Shown: positions 42,229 to 51,968 of the stretch, one piece after another
How the letters are laid out: each line of letters begins with the position of its first letter
How positions within the stretch are numbered: position 1 is the first letter of the stretch
Assembly: GCA_019912885.1 (NCBI GenBank)
Contig: JAIOHV010000201.1
Span: 1 to 55,692 of the forward strand
Direction: 5' to 3'
Source of the DNA: a bacterium
GTDB lineage: Bacteria; Lernaellota; Lernaellaia; JACKCT01
Length of the DNA stretch: 55,692 bases
Notes under the pieces: model-generated
Seen by the model: the letters and a program-made list of their open reading frames with translations, nothing else
Database searches by the model: none
Told to the model about the DNA's origin: nothing
Position numbers and translations under genes: made by a program

Positions 42229-43047
42229 ATGAGGCGCGCGGCAGCATTCGGCGTTTTGATGGCGATCGCGGCCCTTGCGCCGCCGGTGGCCGATGCGCAG
42301 ATGCGCCTGCTTTTCGGCGGCCAGCTCGAGTATCAGTATCCGATCGACGCGGACGTGTACGGCGGGGGCATGCGGGACAATACCTGGGGGCGCGACGTGC
42401 GCGGCCTAACCGCGCCCACCGGCGAATCGCGCAATCAGTATTATTCGTTTTCCACGCACGACGCGCTGTTTCTGCCCGGGCTGATGCAGGGCGTGCGTTT
42501 CGGCGAAAAGCCCCGGTTCTCGTTCGAGCTGACCGAATCGCTATTGTGGTTTTCGTACGCGCCAAGCCGCGATCTCGACATCGTCTACGATCGCTTTCAG
42601 ATCCCGATTCTCGCGACCGCGCGGCTGCGGTTTTTCCCGACGGCGAACTGGCACCCGACGCTGCTTGCGGGCGCCGGCGCCTATTACATGGACACGCGCG
42701 TTTCGGGCGGCGACCTCTACAATCAGGCGCGCAACCCGGCCGCGACCGACGAGCCCGAGGGCGAGGGACTGCCAGCGGAGCGCAATTTTTTTCGCAACGA
42801 CATCGAATTTCGCGAATCGGCGTGGGCCTTTGGCGTCCACGCGGGCGCGGGGTTCGAGGTGCAACTTTTGTCGCAACTGCTGCTGGTGCTCGACGTGACG
42901 TGGTCCGTCGTGCCGGTCGATACATTTGACGTCGTGTTCGTGCGCGGCGATTCGCTCGACGATTTCCATTGGGAAAAGCGGAACGTGTCGGGCGACGCCG
43001 GGGGCTTGCGCGGCGGGCTTGGCGTGCGTTACCTGATGATTCCTTAA
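42229..43047 (+). CDS. Outer-membrane beta-barrel-like protein, hypothetical
   Basis: A 272-residue protein with a signal peptide (cut after VADA). The rest shows alternating hydrophobic and polar strands rich in aromatic residues (RLLFGGQLEYQYP, FSFELTESLLWFSYAP, ARLRFFPTANWHPTLLAGAGAYY, LRGGLGVRYLMIP), typical of an 8-12-stranded barrel. GGGAG precedes the ATG. The next gene, also an outer-membrane candidate, follows 28 nt later, so they are probably cotranscribed. No specific family recognised. Confidence 0.7.
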   Translation: MRRAAAFGVLMAIAALAPPVADAQMRLLFGGQLEYQYPIDADVYGGGMRDNTWGRDVRGLTAPTGESRNQYYSFSTHDALFLPGLMQGVRFGEKPRFSFELTESLLWFSYAPSRDLDIVYDRFQIPILATARLRFFPTANWHPTLLAGAGAYYMDTRVSGGDLYNQARNPAATDEPEGEGLPAERNFFRNDIEFRESAWAFGVHAGAGFEVQLLSQLLLVLDVTWSVVPVDTFDVVFVRGDSLDDFHWEKRNVSGDAGGLRGGLGVRYLMIP

Positions 43048-43075
43048 ATCCAGGCGGGATTATGCGGAGGCGTCC

Positions 43076-44710
43076 ATGAAAACAACGATCATCCTGACGG
43101 CGGCCCTTGTCGCCCTTGCGTTCGCGGGGCTCGCGCATGCCGAGGACGCGGACGTGGAAGATCCCGGCGTCAGCGTCGATCTGTCCGGATACTACCGTGT
43201 CCGGTACGACAACATCTTCAACCACGGATTCCGCTTCGACGATGAGGAAATTCTCGGTGACGACACGGACGTGGATTCGGACTGGTGGTCGTTTTTCGAT
43301 CAGCGCGCGTTGTTTTTGCCGACGGTGACCGTCAACGAGAAGATCCAGCTCAAGGCGCAGGTGGACGCGCTGCGCAACTCGATGTTCGGCCAGAACGCCA
43401 CCGCGCGGGTGCCGTTTGTGCGGGTGCAACGCAATCCGTCGGACGTGGAGGAGATCGAGACGGTCGAGCTCGACACGGACGGCCTTGTTCGCGGCAACGC
43501 TCTGTCGCAAGACACCTCGACGACGCAGTCCTACTACAGCACGACGCCGGGGGCGGAGGTCGATCCGATTCAGCTCACGCGCCTTTGGGCGGAGGTGCTG
43601 TTGCCGGTCGGTTTCGTGCGCTTTGGCCGCATGCCGTCGCAATTCGGCATGGGCGTGTTCTCGAACAGCGGCCTGCCGGAAAAGACGGAATACGGCTGGG
43701 AAGGCCTCGACAAAAACTACGGCGACACTTACGACCGCCTGATGTTCGGCACGAAGATCGGGCCGTACGTGCCGGTCCTGATTTACGACCGCATCGTCGA
43801 AAACGATTTCCGCACGGGCGATCAGGACGTGCACGAGTTGGCGTTCGTTCAGTACGTGCGCGACGTGAAGCTCGGGACCAACAGCACGTTCAACGGCGGC
43901 CTGTATTTCGTCAATCGCAACCAGCATTCGACGAACGCGCGGCTGAACGCTTACGACCTGTGGCTCAAGTTCAAGTTCGGCGGTTTCGAGATCGAAAACG
44001 AGGGTGTGTGGTTGCAGGGGTCGTTTAAGCAGATCGACTTCGAGACCATCGAGGATCTCGAGGAATCCGGTCTCCCGACGGGCGCCGGGGCCGGCAAGAT
44101 CGCCGTGTCGGCGTTCGTGGACGCGCTGCGTTTCCGGTATCGTTCCGCCAAGTGGGGCGCGGGCCTCATGGGCGGCTTCTCAAGCCCGGAGCATCCGGAC
44201 CCCGAGCGGGAATTCGACGGCGACGCCGCGCGCGAGGTGGCGCTGGCCGCGCTTTCGCGCGACGCGGACGAGGACGCCTCCGAGAACACGATCGACTTCA
44301 TCGAGGCCGTCGTCGAAAATCAGCGCGCGTTCGGCGACCGCATCAACACCTTCCCGATGGATCGCGATTTCAATGTCGACATGATCGTCTGGGAAATCCT
44401 GATGGGCGGCGCGGTGAAAAACGGCATCTTCGCCAAGGCCGGCGGCTATTTGCGCCCGGTCGAACAGATGACGATCAACGTCGATCTCATCAAGAGCTGG
44501 ATCAACGAGCCGCACAAGGACAAGGACGGCGGCGACGCGAGCCACGACCTCGGCTGGGAACTCAACGTCGGCGTCGAGGGCTTTTTCTGGGGCCATTTCT
44601 TCACCGGCCTCGACATCGGCTACGCCTGGGTCGGCCCGTACTTCTCCGACGTTTACGACAACGTCTCCAACGTCACCATGGCGCGGATGAGGACGGGCAT
44701 CACGTTCTAG
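43076..44710 (+). CDS. Putative porin-like outer-membrane protein
   Basis: A 544-residue protein with a signal peptide (AGLAHA before EDADVEDPG). The N-terminal VSVDLSGYYRVRYDN and repeated long antiparallel strands ending in aromatic residues, with the terminal segment VTMARMRTGITF ending in Phe, are porin features. Acidic loops are long (DDEEILGDDTDVDSD, AALSRDADEDASEN). Likely a TIGR/DUF-type outer-membrane protein of myxobacterial or deltaproteobacterial kind, substrate unknown. GGAGG precedes the ATG. Confidence 0.75.
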   Translation: MKTTIILTAALVALAFAGLAHAEDADVEDPGVSVDLSGYYRVRYDNIFNHGFRFDDEEILGDDTDVDSDWWSFFDQRALFLPTVTVNEKIQLKAQVDALRNSMFGQNATARVPFVRVQRNPSDVEEIETVELDTDGLVRGNALSQDTSTTQSYYSTTPGAEVDPIQLTRLWAEVLLPVGFVRFGRMPSQFGMGVFSNSGLPEKTEYGWEGLDKNYGDTYDRLMFGTKIGPYVPVLIYDRIVENDFRTGDQDVHELAFVQYVRDVKLGTNSTFNGGLYFVNRNQHSTNARLNAYDLWLKFKFGGFEIENEGVWLQGSFKQIDFETIEDLEESGLPTGAGAGKIAVSAFVDALRFRYRSAKWGAGLMGGFSSPEHPDPEREFDGDAAREVALAALSRDADEDASENTIDFIEAVVENQRAFGDRINTFPMDRDFNVDMIVWEILMGGAVKNGIFAKAGGYLRPVEQMTINVDLIKSWINEPHKDKDGGDASHDLGWELNVGVEGFFWGHFFTGLDIGYAWVGPYFSDVYDNVSNVTMARMRTGITF

Positions 44711-44856
44711 CGCGGATAATTACACGGCGCCTTGTTTTCGCGCCGAATCTTTCATCGTCCCCGTCGTTGTAGCCTGTCGGCGGTTGGGTCCGTTCGCTTC
44801 GCCTAAACCCTGACGATCCGCTCGCCCAAAATTCCACCAAATCACCCCCGTCCGCG

Positions 44857-44948
44857 TTGACAGCCTCCCATCCTTGTGTTTGAGTGTGGGGAAAGGTGTC
44901 GATTTAGGGTTGATAAGTGGGTGCGGTACCCCGTTTAGGCGGTTTTTC
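44857..44948 (+). promoter_or_regulatory. mraZ leader: promoter and GTGGG repeats
   Basis: A -35 TTGACA at 44857-44862 is followed by a weak -10 region about 17 nt later. The leader then carries GTGTGGGG and AAGTGGGTG elements, possible MraZ operator repeats (TGGG-type), upstream of mraZ. The repeats are imperfect, so this is tentative. The 44711-44856 spacer shows no gene. Confidence 0.45.
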
Positions 44949-45392
44949 ATGCGGCTCATGGGTTGCAGCAAGGTCAAAATGGACACGAAGGGTCGCGTCG
45001 CGATTCCGGCGTCCATCCGCGAGCAACTTGGCGAAATCGCCAAGCAGCCGTTTTTTTTGACCTCGACGCCGACCTGCCTGGAAATGCTTACGGAAGACGC
45101 ATTTGAACGCGTGCTTTCCGCCCTGGACCGTTTTCCGGACATGCATCCCAAGGTCGCGAAAATTCAGGCGTTTTACGTTTCGCCGGCTCAAAAAGTGACG
45201 ATCGACACGGCCGGCCGCGTCCTCGTGCCACCGGCGTTGCGCGAGGATGCGGGCCTCGGCAGCGAAGTCATCGTCAACGGCGGCACCGACCGCGTGCAGC
45301 TCTACCGCCCGGACGTTTGGGATACCGAACGCGCCAAAATGCACGCGGAGTGGGAAGACCTCTGGGACGTTGTTTCGGAGCCGCGGGATTGA
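44949..45392 (+). CDS. mraZ: Transcriptional regulator MraZ
   Basis: A 147-residue protein with two SpoVT/AbrB-like repeats (KMDTKGRVAIPASIREQL and TIDTAGRVLVPPALREDA), the hallmark of MraZ. It forms ring oligomers and represses the division/cell-wall operon that it heads. ATG 44949 has AGGCGG 6 nt upstream. The C-terminal stop overlaps the TTG of rsmH. Confidence 0.92.
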   Translation: MRLMGCSKVKMDTKGRVAIPASIREQLGEIAKQPFFLTSTPTCLEMLTEDAFERVLSALDRFPDMHPKVAKIQAFYVSPAQKVTIDTAGRVLVPPALREDAGLGSEVIVNGGTDRVQLYRPDVWDTERAKMHAEWEDLWDVVSEPRD

Positions 45393-46405
45393 ACAAATCG
45401 GTGGGGTCGGTCCCCCATCGGCCGGTTCTCTTAAAGGAAGTCATCGATCTTTTGCAAGTGAAACCGGACGGCGTCTATCTCGACGCAACGGCCGGCGCGG
45501 GCGGGCACGCCGAAGCGATCGCGGCGCGGCTGACGACAGGCCGGCTTATCGCCGCGGATCGCGACGCGGCCGCTATCGCCATCGCGCGCGACCGTTTGGC
45601 GCGATTCGGCGAGCGCGCCGTGTTCGCGTACGCGAGTTTTTCGATGCTCGGCCCCGTGCTGGACGATCTCGGCGTCGATCGGCTCGACGGCGTGCTCGCG
45701 GACCTCGGCGTGAGCTCGATGCAGCTCGACGATCCCGGCCGCGGATTTTCGTTCGGCGCGGACGTGCAAGTGGACATGCGCATGGACACGAGCCGAGGCG
45801 AGAGCGCGGCCCGACTGCTCGCGCGTATCGACGAGGCGGACTTGTCGCGCATCCTCCGCGATTTCGGCGAGGAGCGGTACGCGCGCCGCGTCGCGCGGGC
45901 GATCGTCGCCGAACGCAAGGCGCACGCGGAGATGATCGGCGAGGACGCGGGCGCACTCTCGGCGATGTTCACGGGCGAACGGCTGCGGCGGATCGTTCAC
46001 GGCGCGATGCCCGCCAAATCGCGGCACGCGGGCGGCATCGATGCGGCGACGCGGACGTTTCAGGCGCTGCGCATCGCGGTGAACGACGAGCTTGGCGAGG
46101 CGGATGCGCTGCTCGATCTGGCCATCGAGCGATGCCGGCCCGGCGCGCGGATCGTCGTGATCGCGTTTCATTCGCTCGAGGACCGCATCGTGAAACGGCG
46201 GTTTCGGGCGTGGGCGCGTCCGGCGCCGATCCCGCGCCGCGCGCCGGGACCGCCGGAGCCTTTCGTGCCCCGGGCGCGAGAGGTGACGCGAAAGCCGGTG
46301 ACGCCGGGCGCCGAGGAGATCGCGGCCAATCCCCGGAGCCGCAGCGCAAGGCTGCGGGCGGTGGAAACGGCCGGAGCGCCGGCGGCGGATGGCGATGGGA
46401 AATAG
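45389..46405 (+). CDS. rsmH: 16S rRNA (cytosine-1402-N4) methyltransferase RsmH
   Basis: A 338-residue SAM-dependent methyltransferase. Motifs: PHRPVLLKEV at the start, DATAGAGGHAEAI (SAM-binding), LADLGVSSMQLDDPGRGFSF, GGIDAATRTFQALRIAVNDEL, and the C-terminal FHSLEDRIVKR. It methylates C1402 of 16S rRNA at the decoding site. The TTG start overlaps the mraZ stop and has GGAG 8 nt upstream; a GTG at 45401 is an alternative. Confidence 0.95.
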   Translation: MNKSVGSVPHRPVLLKEVIDLLQVKPDGVYLDATAGAGGHAEAIAARLTTGRLIAADRDAAAIAIARDRLARFGERAVFAYASFSMLGPVLDDLGVDRLDGVLADLGVSSMQLDDPGRGFSFGADVQVDMRMDTSRGESAARLLARIDEADLSRILRDFGEERYARRVARAIVAERKAHAEMIGEDAGALSAMFTGERLRRIVHGAMPAKSRHAGGIDAATRTFQALRIAVNDELGEADALLDLAIERCRPGARIVVIAFHSLEDRIVKRRFRAWARPAPIPRRAPGPPEPFVPRAREVTRKPVTPGAEEIAANPRSRSARLRAVETAGAPAADGDGK

Positions 46406-46452
46406 GTGACTGTCCCCGGTTTTGGAAATGAAAAATAGGTGACTGTCCCCGG
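46397..46452. repeat. Direct repeat of a 23-nt motif between rsmH and ftsL
   Basis: AAATAGGTGACTGTCCCCGG plus TTT occurs at 46397-46419 and again at 46430-46452 (33-nt period). The 46406-46626 interval otherwise holds GCATGCGCATTTG-type repeats and an open frame without supporting features. It is the only sizeable gap in the otherwise compact cell-wall cluster. Confidence 0.8.
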
Positions 46453-46626
46453 TTTGGGGGAAGGCGCCGCATGGAATGTGGGTCAAGCGGCATGCGCATT
46501 TGAGCGCATGGTTGAGATTTGTGGGTGTTGCGGCATGCGCATTTGGCGCATCGACAAATGGCGTAAACGGATACACGCGGCGGATGCGTTCGTGCGTGCG
46601 AACGCGCGCGTGGCGCGGGGTGGCGA

Positions 46627-46992
46627 ATGTCTCGTCATCTGGCGATAACGCCTCCGGTGAACCGGCGGCAACGGCCGGCGCGCCGGCGCGCGCGCTCGTC
46701 CGCGCCGATCGACTGGAGGGGCTTCCTGTGGCCCGCGGTGATGACGCTCGTCGGCGTCGCCGTGGCGCTCGTTCTGGTCTGGTCGAGCGGCAAGTCGCTT
46801 TCGCTCGGATATGAGCTCAGCCAGCAACTCGGCCGGCAGCAGAATCTGCGCGAAACGCGCGGCGAGTTGAAACTTCGTCTTTTCGAGTTGACGCACCCCG
46901 GGCGCCTGGAGGCCGAGGCGAAGCGCCTTGGCCTGAAGCTGCCGGCCTCCGACCAGGTGCGCCGCGTGGTCGTGCCGGAGAACGCGCCATGA
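46627..46992 (+). CDS. ftsL: Cell division protein FtsL
   Basis: A 121-residue single-pass protein: a basic N-terminus, a membrane helix (about residues 33-52), and a coiled-coil periplasmic part (LSQQLGRQQNLRETRGELKLRLFELTHPGRLEAEAKRLGLKLP) matching FtsL. It recruits and activates FtsI/FtsW with FtsB/Q. GGGGTGG precedes the ATG. The stop overlaps the ftsI start (ATGA). Confidence 0.85.
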   Translation: MSRHLAITPPVNRRQRPARRRARSSAPIDWRGFLWPAVMTLVGVAVALVLVWSSGKSLSLGYELSQQLGRQQNLRETRGELKLRLFELTHPGRLEAEAKRLGLKLPASDQVRRVVVPENAP

Positions 46993-49007
46993 GGCGTCGC
47001 GATATCCACGACCGCCACCGATCGGTGCGCGCGACGCGCCGCGTCGGCGACGCGTTCGAATTTCGATCGATCTTCATGATCATCGTTTTCGCGGCGCTGT
47101 TCGGCGTCTTGATCGTGCGCGCGTTTTGGCTGCAGGTCGTGGAGTACGACCGCTGGGAAAAGCTGGCCGCGAAGATCCAGGTGAAGGCCGAGCCGCTGAC
47201 GCACCGCCGCGGGCCGATCCTGGATCGCAACGGCGACCCGCTGGCGATCTCCGTCGATGCCGATTCCATCGCCGCGTATCCGCGCCAGGTGGAGGACAAG
47301 GACGCGGCGGCCGTGGCGCTCGCCCGCGTTCTCGACATGCGCCCGCGGGATGTTCGCGAGCGGCTGGACATGGGGCGCTTTTTCACATTCATCAAAAGGC
47401 AGGTCGAGCCCGAGGTGGCCGCGAGTGTCGCCGAGCTGAAGCTCGCGGGCATCGGCATCATCAAGGAGAGCCGCCGGCGCTATCCGCGCAACAGCCTCGC
47501 GGCCAACGTGCTCGGATTCGCCGGGCGCGACATGGAAGGGCGCGAGGGCCTGGAGCTCGGTTACGACGAGGTGCTCCGCGGCGAGGCCGGCCGCATCGTC
47601 GGCGTTCGCGACGCGCGCGGCCACACGCTTTATCCCGACGGCGTGAACATCGTGGACAGCTCGATCGGCGGAACGCTGAGCCTGACGATCGACGCGACCG
47701 CGCAATATCTCGTCGAGACCGCGCTCGAGGAGGGGTGGAAGCGCTCGAACGCGAAATACGCGCTCGCGCTCGTGATGGAGCCGGATACCGGGCGGATCGT
47801 CGCGATGGCGCAGCGGCCGAGCTTCGATCCGAACCGGGCGGGACAGGCGTCGCCCGAGGCGCGCAAGAACCATCTGGTCACGGACATGTTCGAGCCGGGC
47901 AGCGTGATGAAGCCGTTCTCCATCGCCGCGGCGATCGAGGACGGCCTCGTGCGTCCGGACGAGTCGGTTCATTGCGAGGGCGGCGCGATGCGGATCGGCA
48001 AGCACATCATCCACGATGTCCACGCGTATCAGCAGCTCACCGTCTCGCAGATCATTCAGAAGAGCAGCAACATCTGCACGGCGAAGATCGCCATGCGCCT
48101 TACGCGCGAGCGCTTCCACGAGTGGATCCTGCACTTCGGGTTCGGCGCGCGTACCGGGCTGCCGGTTTCGGGCGAGGCGTACGGCCAGGTTCACGCGGCC
48201 TCGACGTGGAGCCGCATCGCGCACGCGAACATCGCGTTCGGCCAGGGCGTCTCGATGACGCCGGTGCAGCTTCTCACGGGCTTTTGCGCGCTCGTGAACG
48301 GCGGATCGTTGATGCGCCCGTACATCGTGGCGGAGGCGCGCGACGAGCACGGCGTGGTGATCGAGAAGAATCATCCGACGATCGTGCGCCGCGTGATCCG
48401 CCGCGAAACGAGCCGCGCGATCTCCGAGATGCTGGGGCTGGTGACGCAGCCCGGCGGGACGGGCACCGCGGCGGCCGTGCCCGGATTCACGGTCGGCGGA
48501 AAGACCGGTACGGCGCAGAAGTCGGACCCGGTTCGCGGCGGATACGGATCCGAGCGCGTGGGCTCGTTCATCGGCGCGATTCCGGCGGTCAATCCGCGGC
48601 TGGCGATCCTTGTCATCATGGACGAGCCGTCCGGCGGCATGTCGATGCGCTACGGCGGCGTTTGCGCCGCGCCGGTGTTCCGCGTGATCGGCCAGACGCT
48701 GATGCAGCATCTGTACGGCGGACCCGCGCCGAAGCCCGGCGAGACCGACATCGAGCGCCTCATCATGATCGCGCGGGCCGAGCAGGAACGCGAAAACAGC
48801 GCGGTGACGGAGGCGATCGTCGAGGACGAATCCAAGGCGCCGAACGTGGTCGGCCTGCCGCTGCGCGAGGTCATCCAGATCGCGACGACGCGGGAAATCA
48901 ACCTCACCGTCGTCGGCACCGGCGTGTCGTTGAAGCAGGATCCGGGACCCGGTACGCCGCTGACAGCCGGCCGGCAAATGAAGGTCGAATTCGGGCCCGC
49001 GGGATGA
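46989..49007 (+). CDS. ftsI: Septal peptidoglycan transpeptidase FtsI (PBP3) with PASTA domain
   Basis: A 672-residue class B penicillin-binding protein: N-terminal membrane helix, dimerisation domain, then transpeptidase motifs SxxK (S305-V-M-K308), SSN (359-361) and KTGTA (K505). After about residue 610 comes a PASTA domain (PNVVGLPLREVIQIATTREI, then LKQDPGPGTPLTAGRQMKVEF). PASTA on FtsI is common in Gram-positives and in deltaproteobacterial lineages. It cross-links septal peptidoglycan with FtsW. Confidence 0.96.
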   Translation: MRRRDIHDRHRSVRATRRVGDAFEFRSIFMIIVFAALFGVLIVRAFWLQVVEYDRWEKLAAKIQVKAEPLTHRRGPILDRNGDPLAISVDADSIAAYPRQVEDKDAAAVALARVLDMRPRDVRERLDMGRFFTFIKRQVEPEVAASVAELKLAGIGIIKESRRRYPRNSLAANVLGFAGRDMEGREGLELGYDEVLRGEAGRIVGVRDARGHTLYPDGVNIVDSSIGGTLSLTIDATAQYLVETALEEGWKRSNAKYALALVMEPDTGRIVAMAQRPSFDPNRAGQASPEARKNHLVTDMFEPGSVMKPFSIAAAIEDGLVRPDESVHCEGGAMRIGKHIIHDVHAYQQLTVSQIIQKSSNICTAKIAMRLTRERFHEWILHFGFGARTGLPVSGEAYGQVHAASTWSRIAHANIAFGQGVSMTPVQLLTGFCALVNGGSLMRPYIVAEARDEHGVVIEKNHPTIVRRVIRRETSRAISEMLGLVTQPGGTGTAAAVPGFTVGGKTGTAQKSDPVRGGYGSERVGSFIGAIPAVNPRLAILVIMDEPSGGMSMRYGGVCAAPVFRVIGQTLMQHLYGGPAPKPGETDIERLIMIARAEQERENSAVTEAIVEDESKAPNVVGLPLREVIQIATTREINLTVVGTGVSLKQDPGPGTPLTAGRQMKVEFGPAG

Positions 49008-49023
49008 CGAGGGCGGACACGAG

Positions 49024-50553
49024 ATGACGATGACGCTTGCCCAACTAACCGACGGACTTGCCGTGCGCGTCGTGCGCGGAGCGGACCGGCGCATCGCCCG
49101 CCTGACGCTCGATTCGCGCACGGCGGGGCCGGACACGCTGTTCGCCGCGGTGCGCGATCCGTTCCGCGACGGCACGGCGTACATCGACGACGCGCTTTCG
49201 CGCGGCGCGGCGGGCGTACTTGTCGAAAGCGAAAACGGAACGGACGGCGCGCGCGCTCTCGCGGTGGCTCGCGATGTCCGCGACGCGCTCGGCCGCATGG
49301 CGCATCGGCTTGGCGGCGACCCCACGAGCGCGATGACGCTTGTCGGCGTCACCGGCACGAACGGCAAGACCACGTTCACCTATCTGTTCGAGGCGATCGC
49401 GAAAAAGGCGGGCGTCGCGGCGGGCGTCGTCGGCACGGTGAATCACCGCCTGGGCGGCGAGGTCTGGCCCGCGGACAACACGACGCCCGAGGCGCCCCGG
49501 CTCGTCGAACTCCTCGCCGCGATGCGCGACGCCGGCGCGACGCATGTCGCGATGGAGGTGTCGAGTCACGGCCTGGCGCTTGCGCGCGTCGCGGGGTGCC
49601 GCTTCGTGGCGGGGGTATTCACGAATCTCTCGCGCGACCACATGGACTTTCACGCGACCGAAGAGGAGTACGCCGCCGCCAAGGCGCGCCTGTTCGCCGA
49701 TCACCTCGATACCGCGCGCGGCGCGTTCAGCGTCGTGAACGCGGACGATCCGTGGACGGCGAGGCTCGTGCGTTCGGCGGCCGGGCGCGTCGTGCGTTAC
49801 GGCATCGCCGCCGATGCGGATTACCGCATCGTCAATCCGGACGCGCACGCCGGCGGCGTCGCGTTTCGCCTGCTGACGCCGCAAGGCGCGCTCGACGTGG
49901 CGAGCCCGCTGCTCGGCGATTTTCAGATGTACAACCTCACCGCCGCGGCGGCGTGCGCGATGGAGCTTGGTTTCGCGCCCGAGGCGATCGTCGCCGCGCT
50001 CGCCGGGGTCGAGGGCGTCCCCGGGCGCATGGAGGCGGCGACCGACGGCGAGGTGATCGTGCTTGTCGACTATGCGCACACGCCCGGCGCGCTCGAAAAC
50101 GTCGCGGCGGCGGCGCGCCGGCTGACGCGCGGACGGCTCATCACCGTGTTCGGCTGCGGCGGCGACCGCGATCGCGGCAAACGCCCGATGATGGCGCGCG
50201 CCGCCGGCGTCTTTTCGGATGTGTGCGTGGTGACAAGCGACAATCCGCGCACGGAAGTCCCGCGCGCGATCATCGACGAGATTCTCACCGGCTTCGACGC
50301 CGGCGAAATCGACCGGATCGAAGCCGCGTCGCTGCCCGCGTACGAAGGCAGCCGCGGCGTTCTCGTCGAGGAGGATCGCCGCGTCGCGATCCGTCAGGCG
50401 ATCGCCGGCGCGCGGCCGGGCGATACCGTGCTCATCGCCGGCAAGGGGCACGAGGACTACCAGATTCACGGCCGGACAAAGACGCACCTGGACGATCGCG
50501 AGGAGGCGCGTGCGGCGCTCGCGGCGCGTCGCGGCGAGGGAGCGGCGTCATGA
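49024..50553 (+). CDS. murE: UDP-MurNAc-tripeptide synthetase MurE
   Basis: A 509-residue ATP-dependent ligase. ATP loop GTNGKTT (111-117), the DNPR motif (406-409) typical of enzymes adding meso-diaminopimelate, and VDYAHTPGALENV and GKGHEDYQ. It adds the third residue of the stem peptide in the cytoplasm. The DNPR motif is evidence for A1-gamma type peptidoglycan in this organism. It starts 16 nt after ftsI. Confidence 0.97.
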   Translation: MTMTLAQLTDGLAVRVVRGADRRIARLTLDSRTAGPDTLFAAVRDPFRDGTAYIDDALSRGAAGVLVESENGTDGARALAVARDVRDALGRMAHRLGGDPTSAMTLVGVTGTNGKTTFTYLFEAIAKKAGVAAGVVGTVNHRLGGEVWPADNTTPEAPRLVELLAAMRDAGATHVAMEVSSHGLALARVAGCRFVAGVFTNLSRDHMDFHATEEEYAAAKARLFADHLDTARGAFSVVNADDPWTARLVRSAAGRVVRYGIAADADYRIVNPDAHAGGVAFRLLTPQGALDVASPLLGDFQMYNLTAAAACAMELGFAPEAIVAALAGVEGVPGRMEAATDGEVIVLVDYAHTPGALENVAAAARRLTRGRLITVFGCGGDRDRGKRPMMARAAGVFSDVCVVTSDNPRTEVPRAIIDEILTGFDAGEIDRIEAASLPAYEGSRGVLVEEDRRVAIRQAIAGARPGDTVLIAGKGHEDYQIHGRTKTHLDDREEARAALAARRGEGAAS

Positions 50554-51968
50554 CGCGCAACGCGGCATGGACAATCGAATTCGTGGTGCGCGCGACGGGC
50601 GGGCGTCTCGTGGCCGCGCCGCCGGGCTACGCGGATCTGACGTTCGATCGCGTGTCGACCGACAGCCGCACGATCGGCGAGGGCGAACTGTTCGTGGCGC
50701 TGGACGGGCCGAATTTCGACGCGGCGGACTTTCTCGCGGACGCGGTGGAAAAGGGCGCGGCGGCGGTCATCGTGGCCGGCGACGTCGCGGTGCACGACGT
50801 GCTCGCCAAGCGCGCGGCGTTTGTCGCCGTGCCCGACACGCTCGCGGCGCTCGGCGATCTGGCGCACGCGCATCGCGAATTGTTTGCCGCGCCGGTCGTC
50901 GCGATCACGGGATCGACCGGCAAGACGACGACCAAGGACATGCTCGGCGCGATCCTGACGCGGCATTTCGGCGAGGACGTGCTCATCACCGAGGGCAATT
51001 TCAACAACCTCATCGGCATGCCGCTGACGCTGTTGCGCCTGCGGGCTCATCACCGTGCGGCCGTGCTCGAACTGGGCATGAGCATGCGCGGCGAGATGCG
51101 GCGGCTCGCCCGGATCGCGCGGCCGGACATCGGCGTGGTGACCAACGTCGCCGAGGCGCACATGGAGCGCCTTCCGAATATCGAGGCGGTCGCCGCGGCC
51201 AAGCGCGAGCTGGTCGAGGATCTCGACGAAAAGCGCGCGGCGGTGCTGAACGCCGACGATCCACGCGTCGCCGCGATGGCCTCAGGCGCGCGTTTTCGCG
51301 TGGTGACGTTCGGCGTCGACAATCCGGCCGACGTGCGCGGCGAGGATATCCGCGTCGCCGGCGCGGACGGCATCCGCTTCACGCTCGCGATGGACGATGC
51401 GCGCACGCCCGTGACGATGAGCGTCATCGGGCGGCACAACGTCCACAACGCGCTCGCCGCCGCCGCGGCCTCCCGCGAGCTTGGCGTGCCGGCCGAGACG
51501 ATCGCACTCGGGCTCGAGGCGTTCCGTCCCGCCGCGATGCGCCTGCGCGTTCTCAACATCCTGAATGTGCGCGTCCTGGACGACACCTACAACGCGAGCC
51601 CGCGCAGCATGGACGCGGCGCTCTCGACCCTCGCCGAATTGGCGGGCGGCGGGCGCAAGATCGTCGTGGTCGGCGACATGAAGGAGCTCGGCGCCGAAAG
51701 CGAGGCCGCGCACCGGCGGCTCGGGCGGCACGTCGCGAAGATCGGCGCGGACCGCCTGTTCGCGATCGGGGAGTACGCGCATTTCGTCGCCGAGGGCGCG
51801 ATCGAGGAAAACATGGACGCCGGGCGCATCGTGCGCGCCGAAAATCATCAGGCGATCGTCGAGGCGCTGCGCGATCTGGCCGCGGCGGGCGACACCGTGC
51901 TCGTGAAGGGCTCGCGCGCGATGCGGATGGAGTGCGTGGTGAAGGGGCTGAAGGGAGAGATGTTCTGA
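50550..51968 (+). CDS. murF: UDP-MurNAc-pentapeptide synthetase MurF
   Basis: A 472-residue ligase that adds D-Ala-D-Ala to complete the UDP-MurNAc-pentapeptide. ATP loop GSTGKTTTKD, then GNFNNLIGMPLTLL, NVAEAHMERLPNIE and DDTYNASPRSMDAAL. The ATG (50550) overlaps the murE stop by 4 nt; the frame extends upstream only as shadow. Confidence 0.96.
   Translation: MTRNAAWTIEFVVRATGGRLVAAPPGYADLTFDRVSTDSRTIGEGELFVALDGPNFDAADFLADAVEKGAAAVIVAGDVAVHDVLAKRAAFVAVPDTLAALGDLAHAHRELFAAPVVAITGSTGKTTTKDMLGAILTRHFGEDVLITEGNFNNLIGMPLTLLRLRAHHRAAVLELGMSMRGEMRRLARIARPDIGVVTNVAEAHMERLPNIEAVAAAKRELVEDLDEKRAAVLNADDPRVAAMASGARFRVVTFGVDNPADVRGEDIRVAGADGIRFTLAMDDARTPVTMSVIGRHNVHNALAAAAASRELGVPAETIALGLEAFRPAAMRLRVLNILNVRVLDDTYNASPRSMDAALSTLAELAGGGRKIVVVGDMKELGAESEAAHRRLGRHVAKIGADRLFAIGEYAHFVAEGAIEENMDAGRIVRAENHQAIVEALRDLAAAGDTVLVKGSRAMRMECVVKGLKGEMF

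Noticed and set aside
46439-46648. 69-codon open frame between rsmH and ftsL as a gene
   Set aside because: It starts inside a direct repeat, has no ribosome binding site and overlaps ftsL; weak similarity to another ORF end is not enough.
46635-49379. 914-codon minus-strand frame opposite ftsL/ftsI
   Set aside because: Shadow of well-identified cell division genes; no plausible start or domain.
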